A stretch of 13,695 bases of DNA, taken from assembly GCA_902478605.1 (NCBI GenBank), contig CABSLQ010000069.1:1-13695 (forward strand), in the 5' to 3' direction. Numbering within the stretch: the stretch's first letter is position 1; every line of letters begins with the position of its first letter. The notes below the pieces were generated by a model, which worked only from the letters and a program-made list of their open reading frames with translations, was not told where the DNA came from and searched no databases. The position numbers were made by a program, and so were the translations under genes. This document shows positions 5,357 to 13,640 of the stretch, in pieces. This DNA is from an uncultured Oscillospiraceae bacterium (GTDB taxonomy: Bacteria; Bacillota; Clostridia; Oscillospirales; Acutalibacteraceae).

Positions 5357-6157
5357 ATGGCAAAAGACAGGGCCATACCGCCGGGCTATAGGACCGTCGG
5401 CGAGGTGGCAAAGAAAATGGGGATCACGGTGCGCACCCTGCAGTATTACGATAAGGAGGGACTGCTCTCCCCGTCGGCACAAAGCGAGGGCGGCCGCCGG
5501 CTCTACACGGATAAAGACGTTGTCACGCTGCATCAGATACTGTCCCTGAAATCGCTGGGCTTCTCTCTCGGCGATATCCGGCAGCGGCTGATCTCCCTGG
5601 ATACGCCCGCCGCCGTTGCGGACGCCCTGACCGAGCAGACCAACCTCATCCGCGAAAAAATCGAGCAGCTGACCGCTTCCCTGACCGCGATAGAGCAGCT
5701 GCGGGCCGAGGTGCTGCAGATGCAGACGGTGGATTTCAAAAAATACGCGGACATCATCGTCAACCTGCAGATGCATAACGCGTATTACTATCTGATCAAG
5801 CGGTTCGACGAGGACACGCTGGATCATATCCGCCGGCGCTTCGACCGGCAAAGCGGATTGGCCTTTATGGACAGGTTCAACCGCCTGAGCGATGAAATCG
5901 TGCAGCTTCAGCAAGAAAACATGCCGCCCGAAAGCGAGCGGTGCCAGCGGCTCACCAAAGCGTACTGGGATTTGATTGTGGAATTTACCGGCGGCGATAT
6001 GCGCATGCTTCCCCGGCTGATGGAGATCGGCCGCTTCGACAACGCGGCCAATGCGTGGGAAGAAAAGCAGAAAAGGGTGCAGGCGTATCTGGGGCCGGCC
6101 TTGGAAATCTATTTTGCAAGGCTTGGCGTCAATCCGTTTGAGGGGGCGGACGCATGA
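5357..6157 (+). CDS. MerR-family transcriptional regulator with TipAS-like ligand domain
   Basis: The 266-aa protein has a MerR winged helix-turn-helix at about 11-82 (YRTVGEVAKKMGITVRTLQY, GRRLYTDKDVVTLHQILSLK), then a dimerisation coiled coil (about 85-125). The C-terminal domain (about 130-266) includes YWDLIVEFTGGDMRMLPRLM, which resembles the antibiotic-binding TipAS domain. TipAS-type regulators respond to small molecules, often antibiotics or peptides. No metal-binding Cys pair is seen. The ATG at 5357 follows AGGAGG. The stop overlaps the ABC ATPase start (ATGA), so the three genes are translationally coupled. The likely job is sensing a compound and switching on the exporter encoded downstream. 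Confidence 0.9.
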   Translation: MAKDRAIPPGYRTVGEVAKKMGITVRTLQYYDKEGLLSPSAQSEGGRRLYTDKDVVTLHQILSLKSLGFSLGDIRQRLISLDTPAAVADALTEQTNLIREKIEQLTASLTAIEQLRAEVLQMQTVDFKKYADIIVNLQMHNAYYYLIKRFDEDTLDHIRRRFDRQSGLAFMDRFNRLSDEIVQLQQENMPPESERCQRLTKAYWDLIVEFTGGDMRMLPRLMEIGRFDNAANAWEEKQKRVQAYLGPALEIYFARLGVNPFEGADA

Positions 6158-6969
6158 GCGAGGCGATACGGGTCAGCGGGCTGCGGAAACGGTATGGCCG
6201 GCACACCGTTCTCAAAGGGCTGGATCTGCGGATCGGGACAGGGGAAATCTTTGCCCTGCTGGGGGTCAACGGGGCGGGGAAAACCACAGCCCTCGAATGC
6301 ATCGAGGGCCTGCGTGCCTATGACGGCGGCACCATCTCCGTGAACGGGAAAATGGGCATCCAGCTGCAGTCGTCCTCGCTGCCCGCCCATATCAAACCGA
6401 TGGAAGCCGTCAAGCTGTTTGCCAAATGGAGCCGGGTACAAGCGGACGGCACCATGCTGGAGGCTCTCGGAATCGGGGAAATCGAAGGGACCCCGTACGC
6501 CCGGCTGTCAACCGGCCAGAAAAGACGGCTGCACCTTGCTCTCGCCCTGATCCGCGATCCGGATATTGTGTTTCTGGACGAGCCCACCGCCGGGCTGGAC
6601 GTGAAGGGCCGGCTGTCGCTGCACGGCCAAATCCGTCAGCTGAAAGCGCAGGGGAAAACGGTTGTCCTGGCCAGCCACGATATGGCGGAGGTAGAAGCTC
6701 TGTGCGACCGGCTGGCCATTCTGCACGACGGGCAGCTGGTCTTTTGCGGCACGGCAGCAGAGCTGACCGACAAAATAGGCAAACGGTACCGTATCCATAT
6801 CCAGACCCAGCAGGGACGCGATACCCTGGAAACGGACAGCATCGAGGACACCCTGCTTTCCCTGCTCCGCGAGCTGAAGCAAAACGGCGTCCGGGTGCTC
6901 GATATCCGGGTGGACCGCGGCACATTGGAACAGCATTTTATCGAAATGGCGAGGAGGCTGGCGCATTGA
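6154..6969 (+). CDS. ABC transporter ATP-binding protein (ABC-2/drug-export type)
   Basis: The 271-aa protein has the full nucleotide-binding set: Walker A GVNGAGKTT (37-45), a Q-loop near 70-72 (GIQLQSSSLP), the ABC signature LSTGQ (118-122), Walker B with D-loop IVFLDEPTAGLD (138-149) and the switch His175 (ASHDMAEV). The Q-loop style and the C-terminal regulatory stretch (about 215-271) match CcmA/DrrA-type exporters. It should hydrolyse ATP as a dimer and power the permease encoded next. Its start overlaps the merR stop by 4 bp, and its stop overlaps the permease start, so stoichiometric expression is expected. Substrate unknown, presumably the effector of the regulator or a related toxic compound. 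Confidence 0.93.
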   Translation: MSEAIRVSGLRKRYGRHTVLKGLDLRIGTGEIFALLGVNGAGKTTALECIEGLRAYDGGTISVNGKMGIQLQSSSLPAHIKPMEAVKLFAKWSRVQADGTMLEALGIGEIEGTPYARLSTGQKRRLHLALALIRDPDIVFLDEPTAGLDVKGRLSLHGQIRQLKAQGKTVVLASHDMAEVEALCDRLAILHDGQLVFCGTAAELTDKIGKRYRIHIQTQQGRDTLETDSIEDTLLSLLRELKQNGVRVLDIRVDRGTLEQHFIEMARRLAH

Positions 6970-7682
6970 AGGCGTTTGTGTATGGTGTGGCCCTGCAGTG
7001 GAAGCTGGATATCCGGAGCAAATCCTTACTGGTGACCTGTTATGTGGTGCCGCTTCTCTTTTTTCTGCTGATGGGCGGCATCTTCACGGCGATTATGCCC
7101 GAAACAAAGGACACGCTGATCCCCTCTATGATGGTCATGGGGGTGTCCATGGGGGCCTATATCGGATTGCCGCCCTCCCTGGTTGAAACCTATGGCGGCG
7201 ATATCCAAAAGGTGTACAGGGCCAACGGCGTGCCTGTCAGCCTGGGCCTCCTCACCATGTGTATCTCGGCCTTTCTCCATCTGCTGACAATGTGCGCGGC
7301 GATACTCCTGCTGGCGCCGCTGCTGTTTGCGGCGGCCCCGCCGGCACAGCTTGCCCTGTTTATCCCGGCCCTGGCCCTTCATATCCTGGTATCGCTGAGT
7401 ATAGGAAGCGTGTTGGGCCTGGTCGTAAGAAGCCAGGCCAAGCTGACCATGGCGGCCCAGCTTGTGTTTTTGCCGTCCATCCTGCTTTCGGGGATATTGT
7501 TCCCCGCCGGGCTGCTCCCAAGGGCCCTTCAGGCTGTCGGGAAGCTCTTCCCCGCTTCGTGGGGGTACGCCGCCCTGCTGCCCGGCGGATTCCGCCCCGG
7601 TAACCTGTGGTACCCGATCGCCGTGTTTTGTATCGCGGTCATGGTGTGTGCGATGCTTCTCAAAAAGCGGAAAGCGGCCTGA
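6966..7682 (+). CDS. ABC-2 type permease (TTG start)
   Basis: The 238-aa membrane protein has about six hydrophobic segments: near residues 22-42 (LLVTCYVVPLLFFLLMGGIF), 52-70, 94-120, 128-150, 160-182 and 213-232. It contains the ABC-2 feature LSGILFPAGLLPRALQAVGK. It would form the membrane channel of a half-size exporter with the preceding ATPase. The start is the TTG at 6966, which overlaps the ATPase stop (TTGA) and has AGGAGG a short distance upstream; translation begins (M)KAFVYGVALQWKLDIRSK. No other transporter gene follows. Confidence 0.9.
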   Translation: MKAFVYGVALQWKLDIRSKSLLVTCYVVPLLFFLLMGGIFTAIMPETKDTLIPSMMVMGVSMGAYIGLPPSLVETYGGDIQKVYRANGVPVSLGLLTMCISAFLHLLTMCAAILLLAPLLFAAAPPAQLALFIPALALHILVSLSIGSVLGLVVRSQAKLTMAAQLVFLPSILLSGILFPAGLLPRALQAVGKLFPASWGYAALLPGGFRPGNLWYPIAVFCIAVMVCAMLLKKRKAA

Positions 7683-7855
7683 CCGGAGGCGGCCCCTTCC
7701 CCGTCCGCCTGTGCGGGCAGCCTAGCCGCCGGGCAGGCCGGTTCTGCGGCCAGACCATGCCGCCGTGTCTCGCAGCCAAGGGCCCGCCGGCCAAATGCCC
7801 TCTGCTCCCGGCGCATCATATTCTGCACGAATGCCCCGGCTCCCGCGCGCGCAAA
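7683..7855. other. GC-rich non-coding spacer after the permease
   Basis: This stretch is very GC-rich, with several short inverted repeats but no open frame that looks coding and no T-run terminator. I see no recognisable gene fragment. It leads directly into the hairpin cluster. Confidence 0.4.
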
Positions 7856-7890
7856 AAAGCAGCGGCAGACCATCTGTCTGCCGCTGCTTT
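7856..7890 (-). terminator. Terminator-like hairpin, left copy (H1)
   Basis: A 15-bp perfect stem (arms 7856-7870 and 7876-7890, loop CATCT). On the minus strand it is followed by six T residues (7858-7853), so it is an efficient-looking terminator for leftward transcripts, i.e. the hyd operon. On the plus strand only TTT follows. It is identical over 35 bp to 8085-8119. Confidence 0.75.
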
Positions 7891-8084
7891 CAGCTTGTCA
7901 AAGAAGTCTCGCATGCAAGACTTCTTTGACAAGCTGAATACGAAAGTGGGGAAAACCGGATGATTTTCCCCACTTTCGGCCGCCTGAAGGCGGCTTTGAT
8001 CCGCTTCGCTCGACGCGGAGTGGGGAACCCTGATGGTTCCCCCTCCACACCTCCCCTTCCTTCCGATACTTTTTTGACACTCTG

Positions 8085-8119
8085 AAAGCAGCGGCAGACC
8101 ATCTGTCTGCCGCTGCTTT
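8085..8119 (-). terminator. Terminator-like hairpin downstream of hydA, right copy (H2)
   Basis: A 15-bp perfect stem (8085-8099 with 8105-8119, loop CATCT) lies 30 bp after the hydA stop codon. Read leftward it is followed by only three T residues before CAG, so it terminates less well than the left copy with six. Confidence 0.65.
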
Positions 8120-8148
8120 GCTGTTAAGTGATTATCGTCTTATTGGGA

Positions 8149-9891
8149 TCAGCGGAATTTCTCCCGGCCGACGTAGCTCGTGTGGAGCACCTCGTGGGCC
8201 TTGTGGCTGCCGTAGCTGCCGAAGAATTCCTCGTAGATCTTTTTGACCATCGGGTTGTCGTGCGACTTGCGCAGCGTCATGCCCGCATCCTGGTCATACA
8301 GCGCCTTGGCGCGCATGGCCTTGAGGTCGAACACGTTGCGCACCGACGCAGGCTGAATCGGCTGGCCGCCGCCGTTGACGCAGCCGCCGGGGCAGCACAT
8401 GACCTCCACAAAGGTCCAGGGGGCGGTGCCGTCCTGGATGGCGCTCATGACGTAGTTGGCGCCGGCGATGCCGCTGACCACCGCAACCTTGACTTCCAGG
8501 CCGCCGATGTTGTAGGTCGCTTCCTTGAGGCCCGCGGTACCGCGCACCTCTTTGAACTCGACCGCGCCGTTGTCCTTACCGGTGAGCCAGTCGTTGGCGG
8601 TGCGCAGCGCCGCCTCCATGACGCCGCCCGTCGCGCCGAAGATCACGGCCGCGCCGGTATCCTCGCCCATCGGGCTGTCGAACTCTTCATCGGGCAGGTA
8701 GGGGAACTTGATGCCCGCGCGGTCGATCATGCGGGCCAGCTCGCGGGTGGTCAGGGCGATGTCCACATCGGCCACGCCTGCCGCGCTCTGGTCGTCACGG
8801 CCAATCTCGAATTTCTTCGCGGTGCAGGGCATGATGGAAACGGACACGATGTCCTTGGGATCGATGCCGTTCTTTTCCGCGTAATAGGTCTTGAGGATGC
8901 CGCCGAACATCTGCTGCGGCGATTTGCAGGAGGAGAGATGATCGAGCAGATCCGGGTAATAATACTCGGCGAACTTGACCCAGCCGGGCGAGCAGGAGGT
9001 GATCATGGGCAGCACGCCGCCGTTTTTCACCCGCTCGACCAGTTCGTTGGCCTCTTCCACGATGGTCATGTCGGCGCCGAAGTTGGTGTCAAACACCTTG
9101 TCGAAGCCGAGACGGCGCAGCGCGGCGACCATCTTGCCTTCCACGTTGGTGCCGATCGGCATGCCGAAGCATTCGCCGAGGGTGGCGCGGATGGAGGGCG
9201 CGGTCTGCACCACCACATGCTTGGTCGGGTCGGCCAGCGCGGCCCACACCTTGTCGGTGTCGTCCTTTTCGGTCAGGGCGCCCGTCGGGCAGGCCACGAT
9301 GCACTGGCCGCAGGACACGCAGGGCACGTCGCTCAGCGGTTTCTCAAACGCGCAGGCGATGTGGGTGTCGATGCCGCGGTCGTTGGCCCCGATGACCGAG
9401 ACGAACTGCTGCTTGCACGCGCCGACGCAGCGGCGGCAGAGAATGCATTTGTTGTTGTCCCGCACCATATGGGCGGCGGAATCGTCCAGCTCATACTGCG
9501 GGCGGAAGCCGGCGTATTTGTCGGCGTCCTCGATGCCGTAGTCACGGCACAGCTTCTGCAGCTCGCAGTCGCCCGACCGCACGCAGGTGAGGCATTTCTT
9601 GTCGTGGGTGGAGAGAATCAGCTCCAGCGTCGTGCGGCGCGCCTTCTGCACCTTTTCAGAGTTGGTCTTTATCTCCATTCCCTCCGAAACGGGATACACG
9701 CAGGCGGTCACGAGGCCGCGCGCACCGGTGGCTTCCACCACGCAGATGCGGCAGGCGCCGATCTCATTGATATCCTTCAGAAAGCACAGCGTCGGGATTT
9801 CCACGCCGGCGTACCGGGCGGCTTCCAGAATGGTGGAACCCTTGGGTACGCTGACCGCTATGCCGTTGACTTTCACATTGACCATATCCAT
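8149..9891 (-). CDS. hydA: [FeFe] hydrogenase catalytic subunit HydA (HndD-like)
   Basis: This subunit carries the H-cluster that reduces protons to H2 or oxidises H2. In the 580-aa protein, an N-terminal [2Fe-2S] domain (C36, C47, C50, C64) is followed by the His-ligated [4Fe-4S] site (H96, C100, C103, C109) and two [4Fe-4S] ferredoxin motifs (C149/152/155/159 and C191/194/197/201). The H-domain has L1 TSCSPGW (298-304), L2 MPCTAKKFE (C356) and L3 EVMCCPGGCVNGGGQP (C500, C504). L1 has Ser301 where the classic motif TSCCPxW has a second Cys. The ATG at 9891 follows AAGGAG by 11 nt; an in-frame GTG at 9903 overlaps that box. It is the last gene of the operon, 19 bp after hydB. The gene set suggests an NAD(H)/ferredoxin bifurcating enzyme; bifurcation is inferred. 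Confidence 0.95.
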   Translation of the reverse strand: MDMVNVKVNGIAVSVPKGSTILEAARYAGVEIPTLCFLKDINEIGACRICVVEATGARGLVTACVYPVSEGMEIKTNSEKVQKARRTTLELILSTHDKKCLTCVRSGDCELQKLCRDYGIEDADKYAGFRPQYELDDSAAHMVRDNNKCILCRRCVGACKQQFVSVIGANDRGIDTHIACAFEKPLSDVPCVSCGQCIVACPTGALTEKDDTDKVWAALADPTKHVVVQTAPSIRATLGECFGMPIGTNVEGKMVAALRRLGFDKVFDTNFGADMTIVEEANELVERVKNGGVLPMITSCSPGWVKFAEYYYPDLLDHLSSCKSPQQMFGGILKTYYAEKNGIDPKDIVSVSIMPCTAKKFEIGRDDQSAAGVADVDIALTTRELARMIDRAGIKFPYLPDEEFDSPMGEDTGAAVIFGATGGVMEAALRTANDWLTGKDNGAVEFKEVRGTAGLKEATYNIGGLEVKVAVVSGIAGANYVMSAIQDGTAPWTFVEVMCCPGGCVNGGGQPIQPASVRNVFDLKAMRAKALYDQDAGMTLRKSHDNPMVKKIYEEFFGSYGSHKAHEVLHTSYVGREKFR

Positions 9892-9910
9892 TGCAGCGCT
9901 CACTCCTTCC

Positions 9911-11698
<1,788 letters not shown>

Positions 11699-11716
11699 GG
11701 GTATTTTCCTCCTCTA

Positions 11717-12088
11717 TTACTTCATCTGCGCGCCGACGGTGTACTCGGCGACCGGGTTGCCGTTGACCAGATGATCGGCGACGACGCGCGCCACCTTCTC
11801 CGGGGTCATTTTGCAGTAGGTGACCTTTTCCTTGCCGGGCACCATCACCTCAACGATGGGCTCGAGCTGGCACATACCGATGCAGCCGGTCTGGGTGACC
11901 GTCACGCCCTGCAGATGCCGTTTGGCAACCTCGTCCACGAAGGCGTTCAGCACCGGGCGGGCGCCCGCGGCGATGCCGCAGGTGGCCATACCCACCACCA
12001 CGCGGGTGCCGTCATGCTGGCTGTCGCGCACGGCCATTCTCTCGCGGGCTTTGTCGCGGATGGCCTGCAGTTCTGCGAGTGTTTTCAT
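11717..12088 (-). CDS. Thioredoxin-like [2Fe-2S] protein of the hydrogenase operon (HndB-like)
   Basis: The 123-aa protein has a short N-terminal helix (MKTLAELQAIRDKARERMAV) and a thioredoxin-like [2Fe-2S] fold: VVGMATCGIAAGAR with C37, then TGCIGMCQLEPIVEV with C69 and C73. The first motif has a single Cys where NuoE-type proteins have CxxxxC (position 42 is Gly). C92 (YCKM) is the only other Cys and could be the fourth ligand; that is inference. It resembles HndB of Desulfovibrio NADP-reducing hydrogenase and probably carries electrons or is structural in the HydABC complex. Start at 12088, with AAAGGA about 11 nt upstream. Confidence 0.88.
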   Translation of the reverse strand: MKTLAELQAIRDKARERMAVRDSQHDGTRVVVGMATCGIAAGARPVLNAFVDEVAKRHLQGVTVTQTGCIGMCQLEPIVEVMVPGKEKVTYCKMTPEKVARVVADHLVNGNPVAEYTVGAQMK

Positions 12089-12115
12089 ATGTATGCCAAT
12101 CCTTTCTTTCTGTTC

Positions 12116-12664
12116 TTAAGCGCTGCCGGCGACGGCGGCATCCTGTTCATGGATATAGCCGTCGATCCACGCCGCCACGTCGGGGTCGTCGAGCGGCACC
12201 TCGCCGAGCACGGCCCGCAGTTCGCGGGTGTCCACGGTGAAGGCCCGGCCGTCCGCCGTGTGGCGGTATATAAAATCAAGCTGCGGGTTCATGCGTATGA
12301 GGGTCGCCGCCGTGCCGCCCATGTCGCCCAGCGGCAGCCGGTCGATGTGGGACAGGCCGAAGGTGGCGGTCACCACCGTCCCCTGTCCGGGCGCCGACTG
12401 AATATCCAGCGTGCCGCCGGTGGCCTCGGCCGCCATGCGGAACAGCGGAATGCCCATGCCCACGGGGCGGGTGGTGCGGGTCGTGTAAAAGGGATCGCGC
12501 ACCTTTTCCACCTGCTCGGCCGTCATGCCGCGGCCGTTGTCCGTCACGCGCAGCGTCAGCCGATCGGCGGCGGTGTCCTCCTCCACGTCCAGCTGGATAA
12601 GGGCGGCGCCCGCCGCAACGGAGTTCTGCGCGATGTCCAGCATGTTCAGCGACAGCTCCCGCAT
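12116..12664 (-). CDS. Stand-alone GHKL (histidine-kinase-like) ATPase
   Basis: The 182-aa protein begins directly with the N-box of the GHKL ATPase fold (MRELSLNMLDIAQNSVAAGA, N7/N14), then the G1 box DNGRGM (42-47), an F-box-like DPFYTTR (57-63) and the G2 box VGMGIPL (68-74). It has no sensor domain, no transmembrane segment and no HisKA phosphoacceptor helix, and contains no cysteine. The last 70 or so residues are a separate small region of unknown role. Genes of this kind sit in some clostridial hydrogenase operons next to the NuoE-like gene; their role is not established. Here the start is 3 bp after the hydC stop, with only a weak GGGG box, so translational coupling is likely. Confidence 0.88.
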   Translation of the reverse strand: MRELSLNMLDIAQNSVAAGAALIQLDVEEDTAADRLTLRVTDNGRGMTAEQVEKVRDPFYTTRTTRPVGMGIPLFRMAAEATGGTLDIQSAPGQGTVVTATFGLSHIDRLPLGDMGGTAATLIRMNPQLDFIYRHTADGRAFTVDTRELRAVLGEVPLDDPDVAAWIDGYIHEQDAAVAGSA

Positions 12665-12667
12665 GGC

Positions 12668-13165
12668 TTACCCCGCGTATTTGGCGAGGATACCGTCGAT
12701 GTCGTCCACCGTCAGGCGGCCGTACACATCCTCGTTGACGGTCAGCACGGGGGCCAGGCCGCACGCGCCGATGCAGCGGCACGCCGTCAGCGAGAACCGG
12801 CCGTCCTCGGTGCATTCGTCCGCGCCGATGCCGAGCTTTTCGCTCAGCTTGTTGAACAGGTCACCCGATCCCTTGACGTAGCACGCCGTGCCCAGGCAGA
12901 CCGACACGTTATACACACCTTTGGGCGACAGCGCAAACTGGGCGTAGAAGGTCGCCACCCCGTACACCTTTTCGAGCGGCACATTCATGCCGTCCGCAAT
13001 GATCTGCTGCACCTCGATGGGGAGATACCCATAGATCTCCTGCGCCTCCTGCATGACCGCCATCAGACGGCTGGGGTCCTGCTTGTTGGCGTCGATAATG
13101 TCGCGCAGCTTCTTTTCCTGCTCAGCGGTTCCCCGGAAGGGGAGTTTGCTGATCTTTTTTTGCAT
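12668..13165 (-). CDS. hydC: Hydrogenase subunit HydC (NuoE/HndA-like [2Fe-2S] protein)
   Basis: The 165-aa protein has the NuoE layout: a helical N-terminal part (VMQEAQEIYGYLPIEVQQII, then VYGVATFYAQF) and a thioredoxin-like domain binding one [2Fe-2S] cluster through C90 and C95 (CLGTAC) and C131 and C135 (CIGAC). In trimeric hydrogenases this subunit relays electrons alongside HydB. The ATG at 13165 has AAGGAGG ten bases upstream. It is the first gene of the operon, about 45 bp from a Rex-like operator cluster. Confidence 0.95.
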   Translation of the reverse strand: MQKKISKLPFRGTAEQEKKLRDIIDANKQDPSRLMAVMQEAQEIYGYLPIEVQQIIADGMNVPLEKVYGVATFYAQFALSPKGVYNVSVCLGTACYVKGSGDLFNKLSEKLGIGADECTEDGRFSLTACRCIGACGLAPVLTVNEDVYGRLTVDDIDGILAKYAG

Positions 13166-13209
13166 GTTGCCATTTCCTCCTTGCCCATGTTTGGATCGTG
13201 CATAGCCGC

Positions 13210-13238
13210 CTTAACAAAATCTGTTAAGAAATTGTCAA
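13210..13238 (-). promoter_or_regulatory. Possible proximal hyd promoter
   Basis: A perfect -35 TTGACA (13238-13233) is followed after 17 bp by a poor -10 GTTAAG (13215-13210). The -35 is inside the Rex-like site. The poor -10 makes this less certain than the sequence of the -35 suggests. Confidence 0.4.
13211..13238. promoter_or_regulatory. Rex-like operator cluster upstream of the hyd operon
   Basis: Read on the minus strand, three half-sites lie in a row: TTGACAA, TTTC, TTAACAG, ATT, TTGTTAA. The first pair (13238-13221) matches the Rex consensus TTGTTAA-N4-TTAACAA at 11 of 14 defined bases. The second and third form a perfect dyad on the plus strand (TTAACA-N5-TGTTAA, 13211-13227). Rex is the NADH/NAD+ sensor that controls fermentation and hydrogenase genes in Firmicutes, which fits an NAD(H)-linked hydrogenase. 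Regulation is inferred. Confidence 0.55.
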
Positions 13239-13265
13239 TCTCTTGTGCGGCATTGACTACCCCTC

Positions 13266-13294
13266 AGTATACCAGAACCCTGCGCAAAAAGCTA
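13266..13294 (-). promoter_or_regulatory. Possible distal hyd promoter (extended -10)
   Basis: On the minus strand, TGGTATACT gives an extended -10 (TATACT at 13271-13266 with an upstream TGn). The -35 at 17 bp (TAGCTT) is poor, which extended -10 promoters tolerate. Transcription from here would start near 13259 and run through the Rex-like cluster, where a bound repressor would block it. Confidence 0.45.
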
Positions 13295-13440
13295 GATGGA
13301 AAAGAGAAGTTTTTCCCGGAATCTCTGGTATTTTCTTGCACGGCGGCGTTTTTTGGCGGAAGAGCCGCCTGGGGGTTGTCCCGCTTTTCAATATATGTCG
13401 CCGTCCCGTCGGATAGAATTCGGTTTTTATTAAACAATTG

Positions 13441-13463
13441 GTATATAAATACATTTTATATAC
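13441..13463. repeat. AT-rich inverted repeat
   Basis: GTATATAAA (13441-13449) and TTTATATAC (13455-13463) are perfect 9-bp arms around TACAT, in an AT-rich patch of an otherwise GC-rich spacer. It could be an operator or promoter region, but no gene start lies close by in either direction within the window. Confidence 0.4.
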
Positions 13464-13606
13464 AAGCCGTGCTCCCGAAAGGCTCTTCCCCACCTATTAT
13501 CGGCCGGCGGCATAACCGGAGGCGTCCATACGCGGCGCGGGCCGCCACTTCCGCACACAACACGCCGCCTGCCTGTTTCTCCGGCTCCCGGCCTTCCTGG
13601 CAAGCA

Positions 13607-13639
13607 GAAAGGGGACGGACACAAAACGTGTCCGTCCCC
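13607..13639 (-). terminator. Terminator-like hairpin at the right edge
   Basis: GGGGACGGACAC (13611-13622) pairs perfectly with 13628-13639 around AAAAC. Read leftward it is followed by TTTCTGC, so it probably ends a minus-strand gene located beyond the right edge. Confidence 0.6.
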
Positions 13640-13640
13640 T

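Larger units (their letters stand above)
7856..8119. repeat. Composite hairpin element between two identical 35-bp hairpins
   Basis: Two identical 35-bp hairpins (7856-7890 and 8085-8119, same orientation) bracket 194 bp made almost wholly of stem-loops. In order these are: a 19-bp perfect stem starting CAGCTTGTCAAAGAAGTCT (7891-7909 with 7918-7936), a 15-bp stem CGAAAGTGGGGAAAA (7941-7955 with 7964-7978), a 6-bp stem (7979-7984 with 7989-7994), and an 8-bp stem GGGGAACC (8022-8029 with 8035-8042) extended by GGAG/CTCC. A 16-of-19 match to the first stem's right arm (8068-8086) abuts the second 35-bp copy. The arm CAGCTTGTCAAAGAAG recurs at 13641-13656. I infer a modular, possibly mobile, intergenic element. 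Confidence 0.7.
13239..13605. other. Intergenic region right of the hyd control sites
   Basis: No open frame here looks coding. It holds the possible distal hyd promoter, an 8-bp inverted pair ATACCAGA/TCTGGTAT (13269-13276 and 13324-13331), a GGCGG/CCGCC hairpin near 13360 and the AT-rich inverted repeat at 13441-13463. I recognise nothing else. Confidence 0.4.

Noticed and set aside
7890..8102. A 70-codon minus-strand open frame inside the hairpin cluster
   Set aside because: It consists entirely of inverted-repeat DNA, so its Arg/Lys/Pro-rich translation reflects stem-loop sequence; no ribosome binding site is seen.
7856..8119. A CRISPR array
   Set aside because: There are only two copies of the 35-bp repeat, separated by 194 bp of further hairpins. 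There is no regular spacer pattern and no cas gene nearby.
13257..13493. A 78-codon minus-strand open frame right of the hyd promoter
   Set aside because: It overlaps the promoter region and AT-rich dyad and has no homology-like features; control DNA is the better explanation.
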